Source: a virus
Reading direction: 5' to 3' (one strand)
IMG/VR virus record: IMGVR_UViG_3300034072_000997
Coordinates: 1-46,503 of that record
DNA: 46,503 nucleotides
Position numbers and translations under genes: made by a program. A model generated the notes under the pieces. It made no database searches, had not been told where the DNA came from, and worked only from the letters and a program-made list of their open reading frames with translations. Positions 1 through 9,060 of this stretch are shown here, piece after piece; the first letter of the stretch is position 1; each line of letters starts with the position of its first letter.

Positions 1-2222
1 TGAGCGCTCGCTCTGCGGCGCCTGAGAAGATGACTACCCAAGAGTGGCAGATGTTTCTGATCACTGCTTTGCGTACACGCGGCGCTACGGATGACGGATG
101 GCCTTACATGCTGATGGCTGGTCGACTGTACACAGTGTACCTGATGAAGCTGCTTCATGGTGACAAGTATCCTTCCCTGAAGGACCACCTGAAAGAAGTT
201 CATGCCGCTGGCCTGTCCCGTAACCTGGGATACCGTGATGAAGAGCTGGACTACATCGACAAGTTCATCTTGAACCACGAAGCCAATCTGACCATGGCTT
301 ACCCCCAAGTCGAGCAGTACTACAAGAAGTATTCGTTGCGTGACCGCGTGACTGACAAGGTGTATGAGACACCACAATTCACGATCATTCGCATGGCCAT
401 GGCTGTATGTGAAAACGATCAGCCTGTGGTTCGCCTGTCCCGCATCAAAGAGTTGTATGACTCGTTGGTCAAAGACACAGTCAATCCTCCCACACCTAAC
501 TACTCGGCACTGGGTACCAACCACTACGGTATGGCTTCTTGCTGCCTGATTGCATCCACTGACGACGCTAAGTCGATCCTGGTGGCTGGTGTGATTGGTT
601 ACATGATGACTTTGGCCTCCGGTGGTCTGGGTATCCAAGCATCGGTACGCGCACCTGGTGATCCAGTTGACGGTGGACGAGTGGAACATGCTGGTCGATT
701 GAACTACGACCGATTCTATATCGGTGCGACAACTGCCAATAAACAAGGCATGCGCGGTGGTGCTCTGAATCTGTACGATACCGTCTTCAATCCTGAAGCT
801 GAGCAGAACGCCATGCTGCAAAACCCTCGCACTCCTGTGGAAGTGCGTGAGCGTCGCGTCAATGTGACATATCAAACCAATGCCTTCTTCATTAAGAAGG
901 CTGTTCGTGACGAACAATACTTCACTTTCACTGAGTTCTCGGCTCCTGATCTGTATCAGGCTTTCTTCAAGGCAGATCAAACTGAATTTGAAGAACTGTA
1001 CGCTAAGTACGAAGCTGATCCCAACTTCAAGAAGGACTACCGCAGTGCTCGCAAGACACTGAATCTGTTCTTGGCTCAAGAGCTGGAAGTCTCGACGGTG
1101 TTTTGGAATAATCCCGCTGAGATGAATCGTCACACTCCTTTCAAGGACATTCTGCGTCAGTCCAATCTGTGTGTGGAAGTGATGACACCTACCAATCCCT
1201 GGATGGATCTGCAAGATCTGTACGATGCGGAAGGTAATCCTGAAAAGGGTGAAGTGGGCATTTGCAACATCGGCTCGATCGCTATTCATAATCTGCCTTT
1301 CGATCCTCGTGATCCAAAGCTGGGTTTCAATGAATACAAACGCGCAGTGCGCTCGATGATGGAAATCATTGACTACGCTATCGACAACAGCGAATACCAC
1401 TTCCCTGCAATTAAGACTCAAGCCATCTCTCGTCGCAACTGCTCGGTAGGTATGTCTGGCGTGGCCACGCTATTGGCCAAGCTGGGACTACGAATCAACA
1501 CTCCTGAAGGTCTGCATGTTTGGCACATGCTCAATGAGCGTCATATGTACGCTTGTATCGAAGTGGCTCTGGAGCTGGGCGTGGAACGCGGCAACGCTCC
1601 TTGGATGCATCGCACCAAGTGGGTGGATGGCTGGATGCCTATCGATTCCTACAACAAGAACATCGACAAGTACGTCGACAACACCCTGTACTTCGATTGG
1701 GAGAATCTGCGCGGTCGCGTGGTTGAGAACAAGGGCATTCGTTTCTCGTGCTTGGTGGCACATATGCCCGGCGAGCAAGCTACTCGTAAGGGTAATGGCT
1801 CGAACTCGATTTACCCATTGCTTGGTTTGTCGATGGATAAGTCGGATGGATCGTCCGCTACCAGCTGGGCGGCGCTGGATAACGACATCATGGGACATGC
1901 TTACGGCAATGCCTATGATTACACCGATGAGGAAATCTACATCTACTACGGTGTTTGCCAGAAGTTCACAGACCAAGGCATTTCCGCAGACGACTACATG
2001 AACCGTATCGTCAATACTGAGGTGACTGAGGAGATGCTTCTCAATCGCGCAGTCTGGCGTCATCGCGTTGGCATGAAGTCCAAGTACTATGGTCGTTCAC
2101 TGACGGACCAAGGCGGCAAGCAAAAGGAAATCCAACTGAATCCTGCTGTCGCTGAAAGTGTACAGGACGACGGTTTCCAAGCTGGAGCCTCTTGTACGCT
2201 TGATGGGGTCTGCGGCGCATAA
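1..2222 (+). CDS. nrdA: Ribonucleoside-diphosphate reductase, alpha (large) subunit, 5' truncated by window edge
   Basis: Class I ribonucleotide reductase catalytic subunit, which reduces ribonucleoside diphosphates to deoxy forms for phage DNA synthesis. Numbering from the Met at base 30: first redox cysteine in ASCCL (C171/C172), radical-site motif NLCVE (N379, C381, E383), partner cysteine C412 in GICNIGS, radical-transfer tyrosine pair Y686-Y687, and a C-terminal cysteine pair C722/C728 that would be regenerated by a glutaredoxin or thioredoxin. The frame stays open upstream of base 30 to the window edge. Alignment by eye with T4 NrdA places that Met well inside the protein, so the start lies outside the window and the visible 730 residues lack the N-terminal ATP-cone region. 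A hairpin terminator follows. The enzyme assignment is very secure; only the N-terminus is unknown. Confidence 0.96.
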   Translation, partial: SARSAAPEKMTTQEWQMFLITALRTRGATDDGWPYMLMAGRLYTVYLMKLLHGDKYPSLKDHLKEVHAAGLSRNLGYRDEELDYIDKFILNHEANLTMAYPQVEQYYKKYSLRDRVTDKVYETPQFTIIRMAMAVCENDQPVVRLSRIKELYDSLVKDTVNPPTPNYSALGTNHYGMASCCLIASTDDAKSILVAGVIGYMMTLASGGLGIQASVRAPGDPVDGGRVEHAGRLNYDRFYIGATTANKQGMRGGALNLYDTVFNPEAEQNAMLQNPRTPVEVRERRVNVTYQTNAFFIKKAVRDEQYFTFTEFSAPDLYQAFFKADQTEFEELYAKYEADPNFKKDYRSARKTLNLFLAQELEVSTVFWNNPAEMNRHTPFKDILRQSNLCVEVMTPTNPWMDLQDLYDAEGNPEKGEVGICNIGSIAIHNLPFDPRDPKLGFNEYKRAVRSMMEIIDYAIDNSEYHFPAIKTQAISRRNCSVGMSGVATLLAKLGLRINTPEGLHVWHMLNERHMYACIEVALELGVERGNAPWMHRTKWVDGWMPIDSYNKNIDKYVDNTLYFDWENLRGRVVENKGIRFSCLVAHMPGEQATRKGNGSNSIYPLLGLSMDKSDGSSATSWAALDNDIMGHAYGNAYDYTDEEIYIYYGVCQKFTDQGISADDYMNRIVNTEVTEEMLLNRAVWRHRVGMKSKYYGRSLTDQGGKQKEIQLNPAVAESVQDDGFQAGASCTLDGVCGA

Positions 2223-2231
2223 GCAAAAACG

Positions 2232-2259
2232 AAGGGTCTAGGTAACACTAGACCCTTTT
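2232..2259 (+). terminator. Intrinsic terminator after nrdA
   Basis: A perfect 10-bp stem (2232-2241 with 2248-2257) closes a 6-base loop, GTAACA. The 3' arm runs into TTTT. It lies 9 bases after the nrdA stop and before the next gene's ribosome-binding site. Read-through to the nrdB cistrons is possible. Confidence 0.75.
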
Positions 2260-2282
2260 CATAACCGACTCTCAGAGGTGAT

Positions 2283-2666
2283 ATGGAATTTGCCATTTTT
2301 ATTTATTTAGCAGCCACTGCTAACAAAATTATAGGTATTCTGGCTTTGGTTGGAATAATGATATTGGTGGTTATCTTACTTATTTCAGGCGTAGCATCGA
2401 TTGATAATATCAGTCAGCCTACCCGTGAAAAATATCCCCTTGAGAGTCGCCGTGGTCAGATCGCTACGATGATCGGAGTTATTCTGATATTACTAGCGAT
2501 CATATTACCGACAGAGCGAACATTGTATATGATGGCTGCTGGATACTTAGATCAAAAAGTACCTCAATCATCAATCGGCGAAAATATCGTTAAATTAATC
2601 AACCAAAAACTCGATAGTTACCTTGTCAAGGAACCGTCGTCCAGTGGTAAAGGAAGTAATAAATGA
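2283..2666 (+). CDS. Two-TM membrane protein between nrdA and nrdB, unknown function
   Basis: A 127-residue protein not recognised as any family. Two strongly hydrophobic stretches are visible: residues about 5-38 (rich in I, L, V, ending LLISGV) and about 59-80 (IATMIGVILILLAIILP). A short polar region separates them, and a polar, serine/lysine-rich tail ends the protein. It probably sits in the host inner membrane. GAGGTGAT upstream of the ATG is a plausible ribosome-binding site. The stop overlaps the nrdB start in an ATGA arrangement, so it is translationally coupled to nrdB. It is unusual for a membrane-protein gene to separate the two reductase subunit genes. Whether it acts with the reductase or is a passenger cannot be told from sequence. 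Confidence 0.85.
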   Translation: MEFAIFIYLAATANKIIGILALVGIMILVVILLISGVASIDNISQPTREKYPLESRRGQIATMIGVILILLAIILPTERTLYMMAAGYLDQKVPQSSIGENIVKLINQKLDSYLVKEPSSSGKGSNK

Positions 2667-3769
2667 CTCAAGAAAATCTGGCCTTTAATCAGAACGCAAT
2701 TTACGAGTTCCAACGCGGCTCTATGTTCCTACAGGGACAACGCGGACTGATCGACTCTGTTCATCGTGTACACGAAGATGTCTTCAGTACATATAAATTG
2801 CTCAAGCGCCAAGACTGGGACGAGCTGGAGTTTGAGCTGGTCAATGCCCGTGCTGACTTTGCACGCTATCCCAAGCATGGCGAGATGATGAAGAACAACA
2901 TCGGCTGGCAATGGTCGGGTGATAGTGCAGCGGCGAATTCCCTGGTTCCCATGGTCGCTCCATTCCAACCCTGCTCGGATGCGTGGCTGTGGTTTGTCAA
3001 GCAAGGCGAGAACGAGAACCTGCATGCGCTGTCGTACTCCGAATGCGTGAAGATCTCGGTGCCTGATGGCATGCGTGAAATCCTGCGCATCCACCGCGAC
3101 CAAGACACTATGCGTCGTGTCAACTACATCACTGAGGTGTTCGATCACGTCATGAAGGTCGGTGCCAAGATGCAACTGGGTATGGTCGATTGGCGTAGCG
3201 AAGAAGCATCGGATGCACTGATGCTGATGCTGTGCGCTATCTTCTGCCTGGAGCGTCAGCAGTTCATGCCTTCGTTCGCCAATACGGCTGCTCTGTTCTT
3301 CCAGAGCATGTTTGTGCCTATTGGTCAAACTGTGCAGAAGATCGCTGTCGATGAATGGGGTACCCATATCCCTCAAATTCGTCGCATCATCCAACATGAG
3401 CTGACGATCCCCGAGCGCCGCGCATCCATGAAGCGTATCGAACCTCTGGTTCGTAACCTGATCGAAGAAGTTGCTCACAATGAAGTGACTTGGAATACTC
3501 GTCAATTCCAGATCGGCGGTGAGCAAGTCGGAATGACTGAGCAAATGGGCGCTGATTACGAATACTACGCAGCTACTGATGTGGCTAATGAGCTGGGTAT
3601 CGTGACGAATGTACCTGTGATCACACGCAATCCTTTGCCTATGATGGATAACTTCCTGAACCTGAACCGTGAGCAAAAAGCAGTCATGGAAGGCAAGGGC
3701 GGTAATTACCAAACTGTGGCTGTCAAGAAGAGCGGCACACTGACCAGTCTGAATATCGACGATCTGTAA
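2663..3769 (+). CDS. nrdB: Ribonucleoside-diphosphate reductase, beta (radical) subunit
   Basis: The small subunit of class I ribonucleotide reductase, holding the di-iron centre and tyrosyl radical. Residues line up with E. coli NrdB at a constant offset: D87 (for D84), E118-x-x-H121-x-x-x-Y125 (for E115, H118, Y122), E197-x3-F201-x3-F205 (for E204, F208, F212) and E231 (for E238). The radical tyrosine is present. The last iron ligand is odd: the usual E-x-x-H is written E231-W-G-T-H235, one residue longer, with Thr at the expected His position. At 368 residues it is of normal length. It starts within the upstream stop (ATGA) and is followed by a small membrane-protein gene after a 12-base gap. 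Confidence 0.95.
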   Translation: MTQENLAFNQNAIYEFQRGSMFLQGQRGLIDSVHRVHEDVFSTYKLLKRQDWDELEFELVNARADFARYPKHGEMMKNNIGWQWSGDSAAANSLVPMVAPFQPCSDAWLWFVKQGENENLHALSYSECVKISVPDGMREILRIHRDQDTMRRVNYITEVFDHVMKVGAKMQLGMVDWRSEEASDALMLMLCAIFCLERQQFMPSFANTAALFFQSMFVPIGQTVQKIAVDEWGTHIPQIRRIIQHELTIPERRASMKRIEPLVRNLIEEVAHNEVTWNTRQFQIGGEQVGMTEQMGADYEYYAATDVANELGIVTNVPVITRNPLPMMDNFLNLNREQKAVMEGKGGNYQTVAVKKSGTLTSLNIDDL

Positions 3770-3781
3770 AAGGAGTTAGCT

Positions 3782-3922
3782 ATGCTTGAGATTTTGAAAT
3801 TCTGTTTCTCCAGTGGCTGGAATCTCATTTGCACTATTTTAGTAATACTGGCTCTTGGGTACTCGATCCGGGAAACACTAGAAGGTGTAGCGTCCGTCAT
3901 TGCTGCTAAAGTAATGAAATAA
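3782..3922 (+). CDS. 46-residue single-TM protein downstream of nrdB
   Basis: A short gene preceded by a very good ribosome-binding site (AAAAGGAGTTAGCT before ATG). The product begins MLEILKFCF, has one hydrophobic segment (about residues 14-26, LICTILVILALGY) and ends with a short amphipathic basic tail (VIAAKVMK). It is predicted to be a small inner-membrane protein. It sits directly after nrdB and before a strong hairpin, so it is the last cistron of the nrd unit. No family is recognised. The strong SD and tight spacing are the main reasons to call it real. Confidence 0.7.
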   Translation: MLEILKFCFSSGWNLICTILVILALGYSIRETLEGVASVIAAKVMK

Positions 3923-3929
3923 TCACTCT

Positions 3930-3963
3930 CCCTACTACCACGGCACAAGCCGTGGTAGTAGGG
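3930..3963 (+). terminator. Hairpin terminator closing the nrd unit
   Basis: A perfect 14-bp stem (3930-3943 with 3950-3963) with loop CACAAG. No uridine tract follows immediately; TTTT appears only at 3976-3979, where the next candidate promoter begins. It belongs to the set of long hairpins found at transcription-unit borders in this window. Confidence 0.65.
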
Positions 3964-3975
3964 AAGTTTGATGCC

Positions 3976-4004
3976 TTTTCTAAAAATATATAGACGCATA
4001 TACT
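3976..4004 (+). promoter_or_regulatory. Candidate phage promoter, copy 1 of a repeated motif
   Basis: AAAAATATAT (3982-3991), five free bases, then CATATACT (3997-4004), preceded by CCTTTT. The same two blocks with the same five-base spacing occur at 35067-35089. TATACT resembles a sigma-70 -10 box; the -35 (TTTTCT at 17 bases) is poor. A start near 4011 would give a leader of about 60 bases for the gene at 4070. The site lies directly after a terminator hairpin, as a promoter should. Confidence 0.55.
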
Positions 4005-4069
4005 CTACTTGAGATATCGCGGCGTATTGCTGCATATCTGACAGCTTCAAAAACTAGAAAGTGTTTTAT

Positions 4070-5296
4070 ATGCAGCATTACTCTGAACTGAGCGAACACG
4101 AACGCCAGCTTATCGAGATCAACCGCTCCATCAATAACAATGTTTTGCTAACAAGACATTGCCGCCCAGTGGCGCTAAGCGCAGCTGAGGCCAAATCGAT
4201 CGAAATCGGTCATGTCAATTCTGGCGTGATCTACGCAAACACTTCCGAACAGAACCTTATTATTAAGGACGCTGTCGGTATGCCGATCATTATCGCCGCT
4301 AAGAATGTAGATCGCAGACTTAGCGGTATTCCTCGTCTACCTTGGATGAAGCCTGACAATCTTTATGTCATTCGCTTCAATAGTTTTGATGCATCTGCAT
4401 TGATTCAGCACCACCGAGGACGTATAGATGAGATTGCGACGGACACGGTCAATGCTTACACTGGTTTGTGCTCTCGCAGTCCAAGTGCAGAGTCACCTCA
4501 CCAGCAGTTCATAGAACACGGCCTGAGACAAAACATCTACAAAGAGGTAAAGCCCATCGCTGACGGCTTACCTACTCCTATAACTGGTTTCACAGTACAG
4601 GAGATCAAAATCACCGATCTATCCAAAGATAAGGCCACGTATATCGAAGCAGCGGATGTTGTCGTTGCTATGATCGAGTATCGCGAGGTTCATGATGGAT
4701 TGTATCGGGAGCTGAAGTATCGCGGAGATCTTTACCATCCCAGTGTGTGTGGTTTGACTTCTTCGCAAATGCATATGCTCAAGAACTCCAAGGATGGGGG
4801 TACTTATTTCCGCGAGATCAAAGTGCTTGACAACAAGCGCAGCTACGAAAATATGTACGTCTATGTTTCTGACTTTAACGGCATCACACCTTTGATCGTG
4901 CAGTATGACAGTTCTGTCACGGCACCGACGATTGTTGTGACTGAGAAAGATAAAGAGACTGGAGCACTTTCAACCAGACTTGTCTCTCTTGAAGAGGGTC
5001 ATACGGTCGGCGTATTTAAAACTGAAGCAGCTGCTCAGAATTCTTGCCCGACGTATATCAAGAACGCTACTGAGAAAATCAAGGAGGCTGAGAAAACCAT
5101 CTCAGAAGCCGAGCACCGAATGAAGGTGCAAGATATCAGGGAGCGGATCAACACAGCAGAGCGCAAGGAGTTTATTAATAAAACGAGTGAGCGCGCTAAT
5201 CATCATGAAGGGCTCAAAATAGCCGCGCAATTGGCTACGTCATTTGCCGCAATTCTTGCAGCCCTTGCCACAATTATCAAATTGGTAAATCAATAA
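4070..5296 (+). CDS. Unknown protein with C-terminal coiled coil and membrane segment
   Basis: A 408-residue protein of no recognised family. The first ~300 residues look globular and mixed alpha/beta. About 325-385 is charged, heptad-rich and alanine/glutamate-rich (likely coiled coil, for example KIKEAEKTISEAEHRM), and the last ~24 residues are a hydrophobic helix (QLATSFAAILAALATIIKLV). The order suggests a membrane- or virion-anchored protein. The frame also allows GTG at 4061; ATG at 4070 is preferred because AGAAAG sits at better spacing. It is the first gene after the candidate promoter at 3976 and is followed 11 bases later by the next gene, which has a good SD, so it heads a three-gene rightward unit. 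Confidence 0.8.
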   Translation: MQHYSELSEHERQLIEINRSINNNVLLTRHCRPVALSAAEAKSIEIGHVNSGVIYANTSEQNLIIKDAVGMPIIIAAKNVDRRLSGIPRLPWMKPDNLYVIRFNSFDASALIQHHRGRIDEIATDTVNAYTGLCSRSPSAESPHQQFIEHGLRQNIYKEVKPIADGLPTPITGFTVQEIKITDLSKDKATYIEAADVVVAMIEYREVHDGLYRELKYRGDLYHPSVCGLTSSQMHMLKNSKDGGTYFREIKVLDNKRSYENMYVYVSDFNGITPLIVQYDSSVTAPTIVVTEKDKETGALSTRLVSLEEGHTVGVFKTEAAAQNSCPTYIKNATEKIKEAEKTISEAEHRMKVQDIRERINTAERKEFINKTSERANHHEGLKIAAQLATSFAAILAALATIIKLVNQ

Positions 5297-5307
5297 AGGA
5301 GTGATCA

Positions 5308-6981
5308 ATGAGTCATCGAGTCCACAGTGTCAACGAGATGATCTGCCGAGAGATTACACCCAAGCTAAACCCCGATATCATGCGAGGTTTAGCAACGGTG
5401 ATGCTCAAGGGGTCGACCGAATATATCGACGCTGTTGCTCGCCGGAACTTTCACGGCTGTGTGCCTGGTGTGGAATATCTGGGTTACGAATTGTGTACTC
5501 CTGAAGAGGAGTTCCGCGAACGAACCAAGATGAAAACCAATCGACGCCAATATGACTATGCGCCGTCTGATCTGTACATGATCAAACTCAAGCTAGGCAT
5601 GTGGGTCGGTGGACGCCTGGAGCCATTCAAGCCCAAATACATCGAGCTACCATTTTGCCGTGACGGCAGCTTGATCAATCTTGGCGGGACGCTGTCTCAT
5701 ATCAAGATGGTCTTGACCAACAAAGTGATTTCCCCTGGCAATCGTTTGTTGTTTGTGCGTATGCTCGGCACTCGCAAGAACTTCTTTCGCAACGGTTACT
5801 CCATTAAGGTTGACGGTGAGACCAAGACTACGTTCGTGGTGCACTCTGCAATCTATGATGCGAAGACTTCTGCAAAGAAAGCCGCTCCTGGTACCTTGAC
5901 CACCAAGGCTGTATCCGTGATGACGCACTATCTGCTGATTCGTTACGGATATACCGAGATGTTCAAGAAATATCTGGGACACGTCCCAGTGATCGGAACA
6001 GCCCAAGAAATCACAGAGGAGAAATTCCCCGCTAGTGATTGGGTCATCGTCTCTACTGCACACACTCACATCAAGCCAGCTGGCGTGGTGGAGTCGCTGT
6101 ACGAGCCGACGAACATCAAAATGGCTGTACGCCGGGACAAGTGGAACCAACAGACGATCTCCTTGGTCTCTGAGCTGTTCTACATCATCGACCACTTCCC
6201 TAGTCATGTGACTGTGGAAGATATGGATAATACCAACAACTGGATTCGCCTGCTGGGCTTTATCTTGGTTGGTGGTCAGTACACCATTGGTCGTATCTTC
6301 AGTCAGATGACCGAACATCTGACATCTCTGGATGATTTCGTTGATGAGTTCGCTATAGACAAACTGTCTGAAAAGGGTTATGAAGTTCGTGACTTCTATG
6401 ACCTAGCCGCGATGCTCTCGATGCGATTCCCGGATCTTCTCGCAGAGAATGATCGAGCAGGTAACATCTACGAAAAGTATTATGACGTGATGTATCACGT
6501 CATGCGACATGTGACTTATGCGTTGACTAAAGCGCGATATGCGATGCAGCATGCTGCAAAGCGTAAGCGTCCGGCCCAGGATGAAACTGGCAACGGTGGA
6601 TTGTTTACGAATTTGGAACAGGTCTTATCCCGCAAACTAAACTCTGGTGCTATCTTCAAGTTGCAAGGGGACAACACAGTACTAGAGCCGGTATCTTACA
6701 GCGCAGATTTGTGGTACCCCCGTATCACGTCAAAAGTATCTGAGCAGGAAAAGGTCAACGGTGCAAAATCCTCGGGACGCCGAGGCATGAGTGAAGCGGA
6801 TTATCTAGATGTCTCCCAGATCGAAGGCGGCTCATTGCTCTTCTTGCCAAAGGGTAATCCGGTACCAACCGCTAACGGTAATCCTTATATGAGAATTGAT
6901 CTCAAAACAGGATCGATCATTCCCAACCCAGAACTCGCTGGGTTGTTGGCAGAAACAAAGTCTAAGCTTGACGACAAATAA
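5308..6981 (+). CDS. Unknown 557-residue protein, middle gene of three-gene unit
   Basis: Starts at ATG 5308 behind AAAGGAGTGATCA, a clear ribosome-binding site. No signal peptide or membrane segment is visible. The N-terminal third holds a beta-rich patch around residues 112-175 (ELPFCRDGSLINLGG followed by FVRMLGTRKNFFR). The central part is helical with many aromatic residues. A basic stretch near 415-425 (AAKRKRPAQ) precedes a Gly/Ser-containing C-terminal region. I do not recognise the family. Its neighbours are two other large unknown genes and then, across a hairpin, the portal gene. A virion or head-assembly role is possible but is only context. Confidence 0.85.
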   Translation: MSHRVHSVNEMICREITPKLNPDIMRGLATVMLKGSTEYIDAVARRNFHGCVPGVEYLGYELCTPEEEFRERTKMKTNRRQYDYAPSDLYMIKLKLGMWVGGRLEPFKPKYIELPFCRDGSLINLGGTLSHIKMVLTNKVISPGNRLLFVRMLGTRKNFFRNGYSIKVDGETKTTFVVHSAIYDAKTSAKKAAPGTLTTKAVSVMTHYLLIRYGYTEMFKKYLGHVPVIGTAQEITEEKFPASDWVIVSTAHTHIKPAGVVESLYEPTNIKMAVRRDKWNQQTISLVSELFYIIDHFPSHVTVEDMDNTNNWIRLLGFILVGGQYTIGRIFSQMTEHLTSLDDFVDEFAIDKLSEKGYEVRDFYDLAAMLSMRFPDLLAENDRAGNIYEKYYDVMYHVMRHVTYALTKARYAMQHAAKRKRPAQDETGNGGLFTNLEQVLSRKLNSGAIFKLQGDNTVLEPVSYSADLWYPRITSKVSEQEKVNGAKSSGRRGMSEADYLDVSQIEGGSLLFLPKGNPVPTANGNPYMRIDLKTGSIIPNPELAGLLAETKSKLDDK

Positions 6982-7007
6982 CCTAGGTTAAATAAAAGGA
7001 AACCAAC

Positions 7008-8999
7008 ATGCGACTCCCATTCGACGTTGACCGATTGTCCAATAGTCCCATCATGTATGATGAGCGGACATGGCGTCAAACACCCCGCCTGCGTATCTCG
7101 CGGGACATCGATCCATTCCTTGACATCATCGCGATGGAGACAGCGAATGAAGTGACGGAAAAGGCCGAGCAAAACCTGCTGCGAACTTTCCATTACAATA
7201 TGATGAGCGATCGCGACTTCATGAACCGTGACTTTGAACGTCTGGTTCAGTTCGTGGCTGAGTTCATCGACATGCTGTATGCGACACGTCGTATCCGGAC
7301 TCCTGATCAGGACTTGATCCGAAACATCGCCGACGCTGTGTCTTTGCACAGCTGCAAGCAGGTTCTGGATTTCCCTGATCTGGAAGAGATCTGCGCGCGC
7401 TCCGGTGACGCACGGATGATGCGGGCGCTTGACACCAATATCGGTCAATATCAGAAGCTGGTCCAAGACCTGGATAACATGCACAACGCAGATGCGCGCG
7501 ATATTCGTACGACAGCCTCCAGCAGTCGTGGCGACTTCCGTTCGCAATATGCCGGTGCCTCTTCTGGATCCAGTATGGGTTATCGCGGCAGTCGTGAAGT
7601 CGCGCGTAATGTCTCGGCTCGCGATGCCGGTGGTGAGTATGCGGTGGAACCCCGCGCTTTCCGCCGAGATGATCTAAACCCGACAGATCGCCCTATGCAG
7701 CGTCGAATGATGGAAGGCTCCCGCTCTTTCATCGATCGTCAGCGTGTCGATGACAATGGTTATCGGTTTGTTCCGCAACAAGTGGACAATCGAGACTATG
7801 GTGGTGTGCAGCGTGATGTCATGAATAACCGGGCGACCAGTTATGAAGCAGCTCCACCTGCGCCGCCTCCACCAGAGATGACACCACCCCCTCCCCCTCC
7901 ACCAGCACCTGTGGAAACTACCAGCACTGTTCAACCAGGGCGTTGCGTTGAGCCTATCCCGGCTTTCCGCGGCATCATCGGTAGCTTCCCAATTTTGAAT
8001 GAAACAACTATGAACCAGCAAGAACATTCCCGCGTTTACGGCCTAGATGAGGACACCCCTAAGACCAGCATGAAGGAAGAAGTCCTGCGTACTTTGTCTT
8101 TGGCTCAAGCAGTCACTGACGGCAGCACTGACTCCGAAGCAATCAAGGACCATGTGGTTGTCCTGGATGAAGCGATCGTTTGCTCGAACGTGGAATCTCT
8201 GACCAACTTCGTGTCTGACGAAGCAGCGCATGAGATCATCAAACGCTCCGGTGAAAACAAAGCTGGTGAGCGCAAGATCATCCATACGTTCGGTATCGTG
8301 GATAACTCCATGTCCGGATTCACTCATCTGAGCGATATCCGCAAAGTGCTGGGCAAAGCGGGAACTCTCAAGGAGGTGGTACAGGGTTTGCGAAATGTCA
8401 AGGCAGCGGCAGCGCAAGCTCCTCGCGAAGCTGCGTTCGCTACGGATATCCGTGCAGCCGTGGCGTTCTATGATCGCATCTTGACACGCGAGGTCAATGC
8501 TTACTTCCGAGATGTCCTCAAGGTCACAGCTGGCGATGTCACAACCTCGATCGTTGAAGACTTCGATGAGCTGCTCAGTACCATCCAGGCAACTGGTAAC
8601 AATGAGTTGATCAATGCGATGCTGGTGTTCTTCACTCAGCTCAACGGCAATCTGCGCGAAGCTCTGCTTCCCGAACATGAAGTAGTGGAAAGCGTCAAGA
8701 AAACCCAGGACATGGAAGAAGGGGTCGGTGGTTTCTGTGTGATGCCGCTGTCCTACATCGTCACGCATATTCCATTCACCATGGAAGAGCTGGGCTTTGA
8801 GCTGAATACCAGTAAGGCCATCATGGCGACCGACGGCCAAGGCTTCATCCGAGCTGCTCTGGATATCAGTGCCCTGCAGGCAACTGGTAAGCTGGAGAAC
8901 TCTCTGCGTCTGATGGTCACTCGTGATCGCAATGTCATGCGTGTCAGTACCTATCCGGGACGCAAGGATGTTATCATCCTGAGTCCGTATAAACATTAA
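7008..8999 (+). CDS. Unknown 663-residue protein with central low-complexity, proline-rich linker
   Basis: Starts at ATG 7008 behind AAAAGGAAACCAAC. Three regions are visible: a helical N-terminal domain (about 1-160); a disordered centre rich in Ser, Gly, Arg and Asp (about 165-275) running into a polyproline stretch at about 280-303 (runs such as PPPPPPPAP); and a C-terminal alpha/beta domain (about 320-663). This domain-linker-domain shape is common in proteins that bridge complexes. No enzyme motif is recognised. It ends just before the convergent hairpin at 9011 and is the last gene of the unit from 4070. It could be an internal head or regulatory protein; the evidence does not decide. 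Confidence 0.85.
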   Translation: MRLPFDVDRLSNSPIMYDERTWRQTPRLRISRDIDPFLDIIAMETANEVTEKAEQNLLRTFHYNMMSDRDFMNRDFERLVQFVAEFIDMLYATRRIRTPDQDLIRNIADAVSLHSCKQVLDFPDLEEICARSGDARMMRALDTNIGQYQKLVQDLDNMHNADARDIRTTASSSRGDFRSQYAGASSGSSMGYRGSREVARNVSARDAGGEYAVEPRAFRRDDLNPTDRPMQRRMMEGSRSFIDRQRVDDNGYRFVPQQVDNRDYGGVQRDVMNNRATSYEAAPPAPPPPEMTPPPPPPPAPVETTSTVQPGRCVEPIPAFRGIIGSFPILNETTMNQQEHSRVYGLDEDTPKTSMKEEVLRTLSLAQAVTDGSTDSEAIKDHVVVLDEAIVCSNVESLTNFVSDEAAHEIIKRSGENKAGERKIIHTFGIVDNSMSGFTHLSDIRKVLGKAGTLKEVVQGLRNVKAAAAQAPREAAFATDIRAAVAFYDRILTREVNAYFRDVLKVTAGDVTTSIVEDFDELLSTIQATGNNELINAMLVFFTQLNGNLREALLPEHEVVESVKKTQDMEEGVGGFCVMPLSYIVTHIPFTMEELGFELNTSKAIMATDGQGFIRAALDISALQATGKLENSLRLMVTRDRNVMRVSTYPGRKDVIILSPYKH

Positions 9000-9010
9000 T
9001 CAAACATAGT

Positions 9011-9042
9011 CCCACACACCCAGCTTGCGCTGGGTGTGTGGG
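9011..9042. terminator. Bidirectional hairpin between convergent genes
   Basis: A perfect 14-bp stem (9011-9024 with 9029-9042) closes loop TTGC. It lies between the ends of the rightward 663-residue gene and the leftward portal gene, so it can stop transcription from both sides. A T-rich run (TTTCTTTTTT) lies a few bases further right. Confidence 0.7.
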
Positions 9043-9060
9043 ATATGCTTTCTTTTTTGC

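Noticed and set aside
8043-8996. Long leftward open frame of 317 codons opposite the 663-residue gene
   Set aside because: No ribosome-binding site, a His/Ser/Gln-rich composition typical of an antisense shadow, and full overlap with a well-supported gene. The same applies to 2729-3712, 9706-10530 and 43637-44716.
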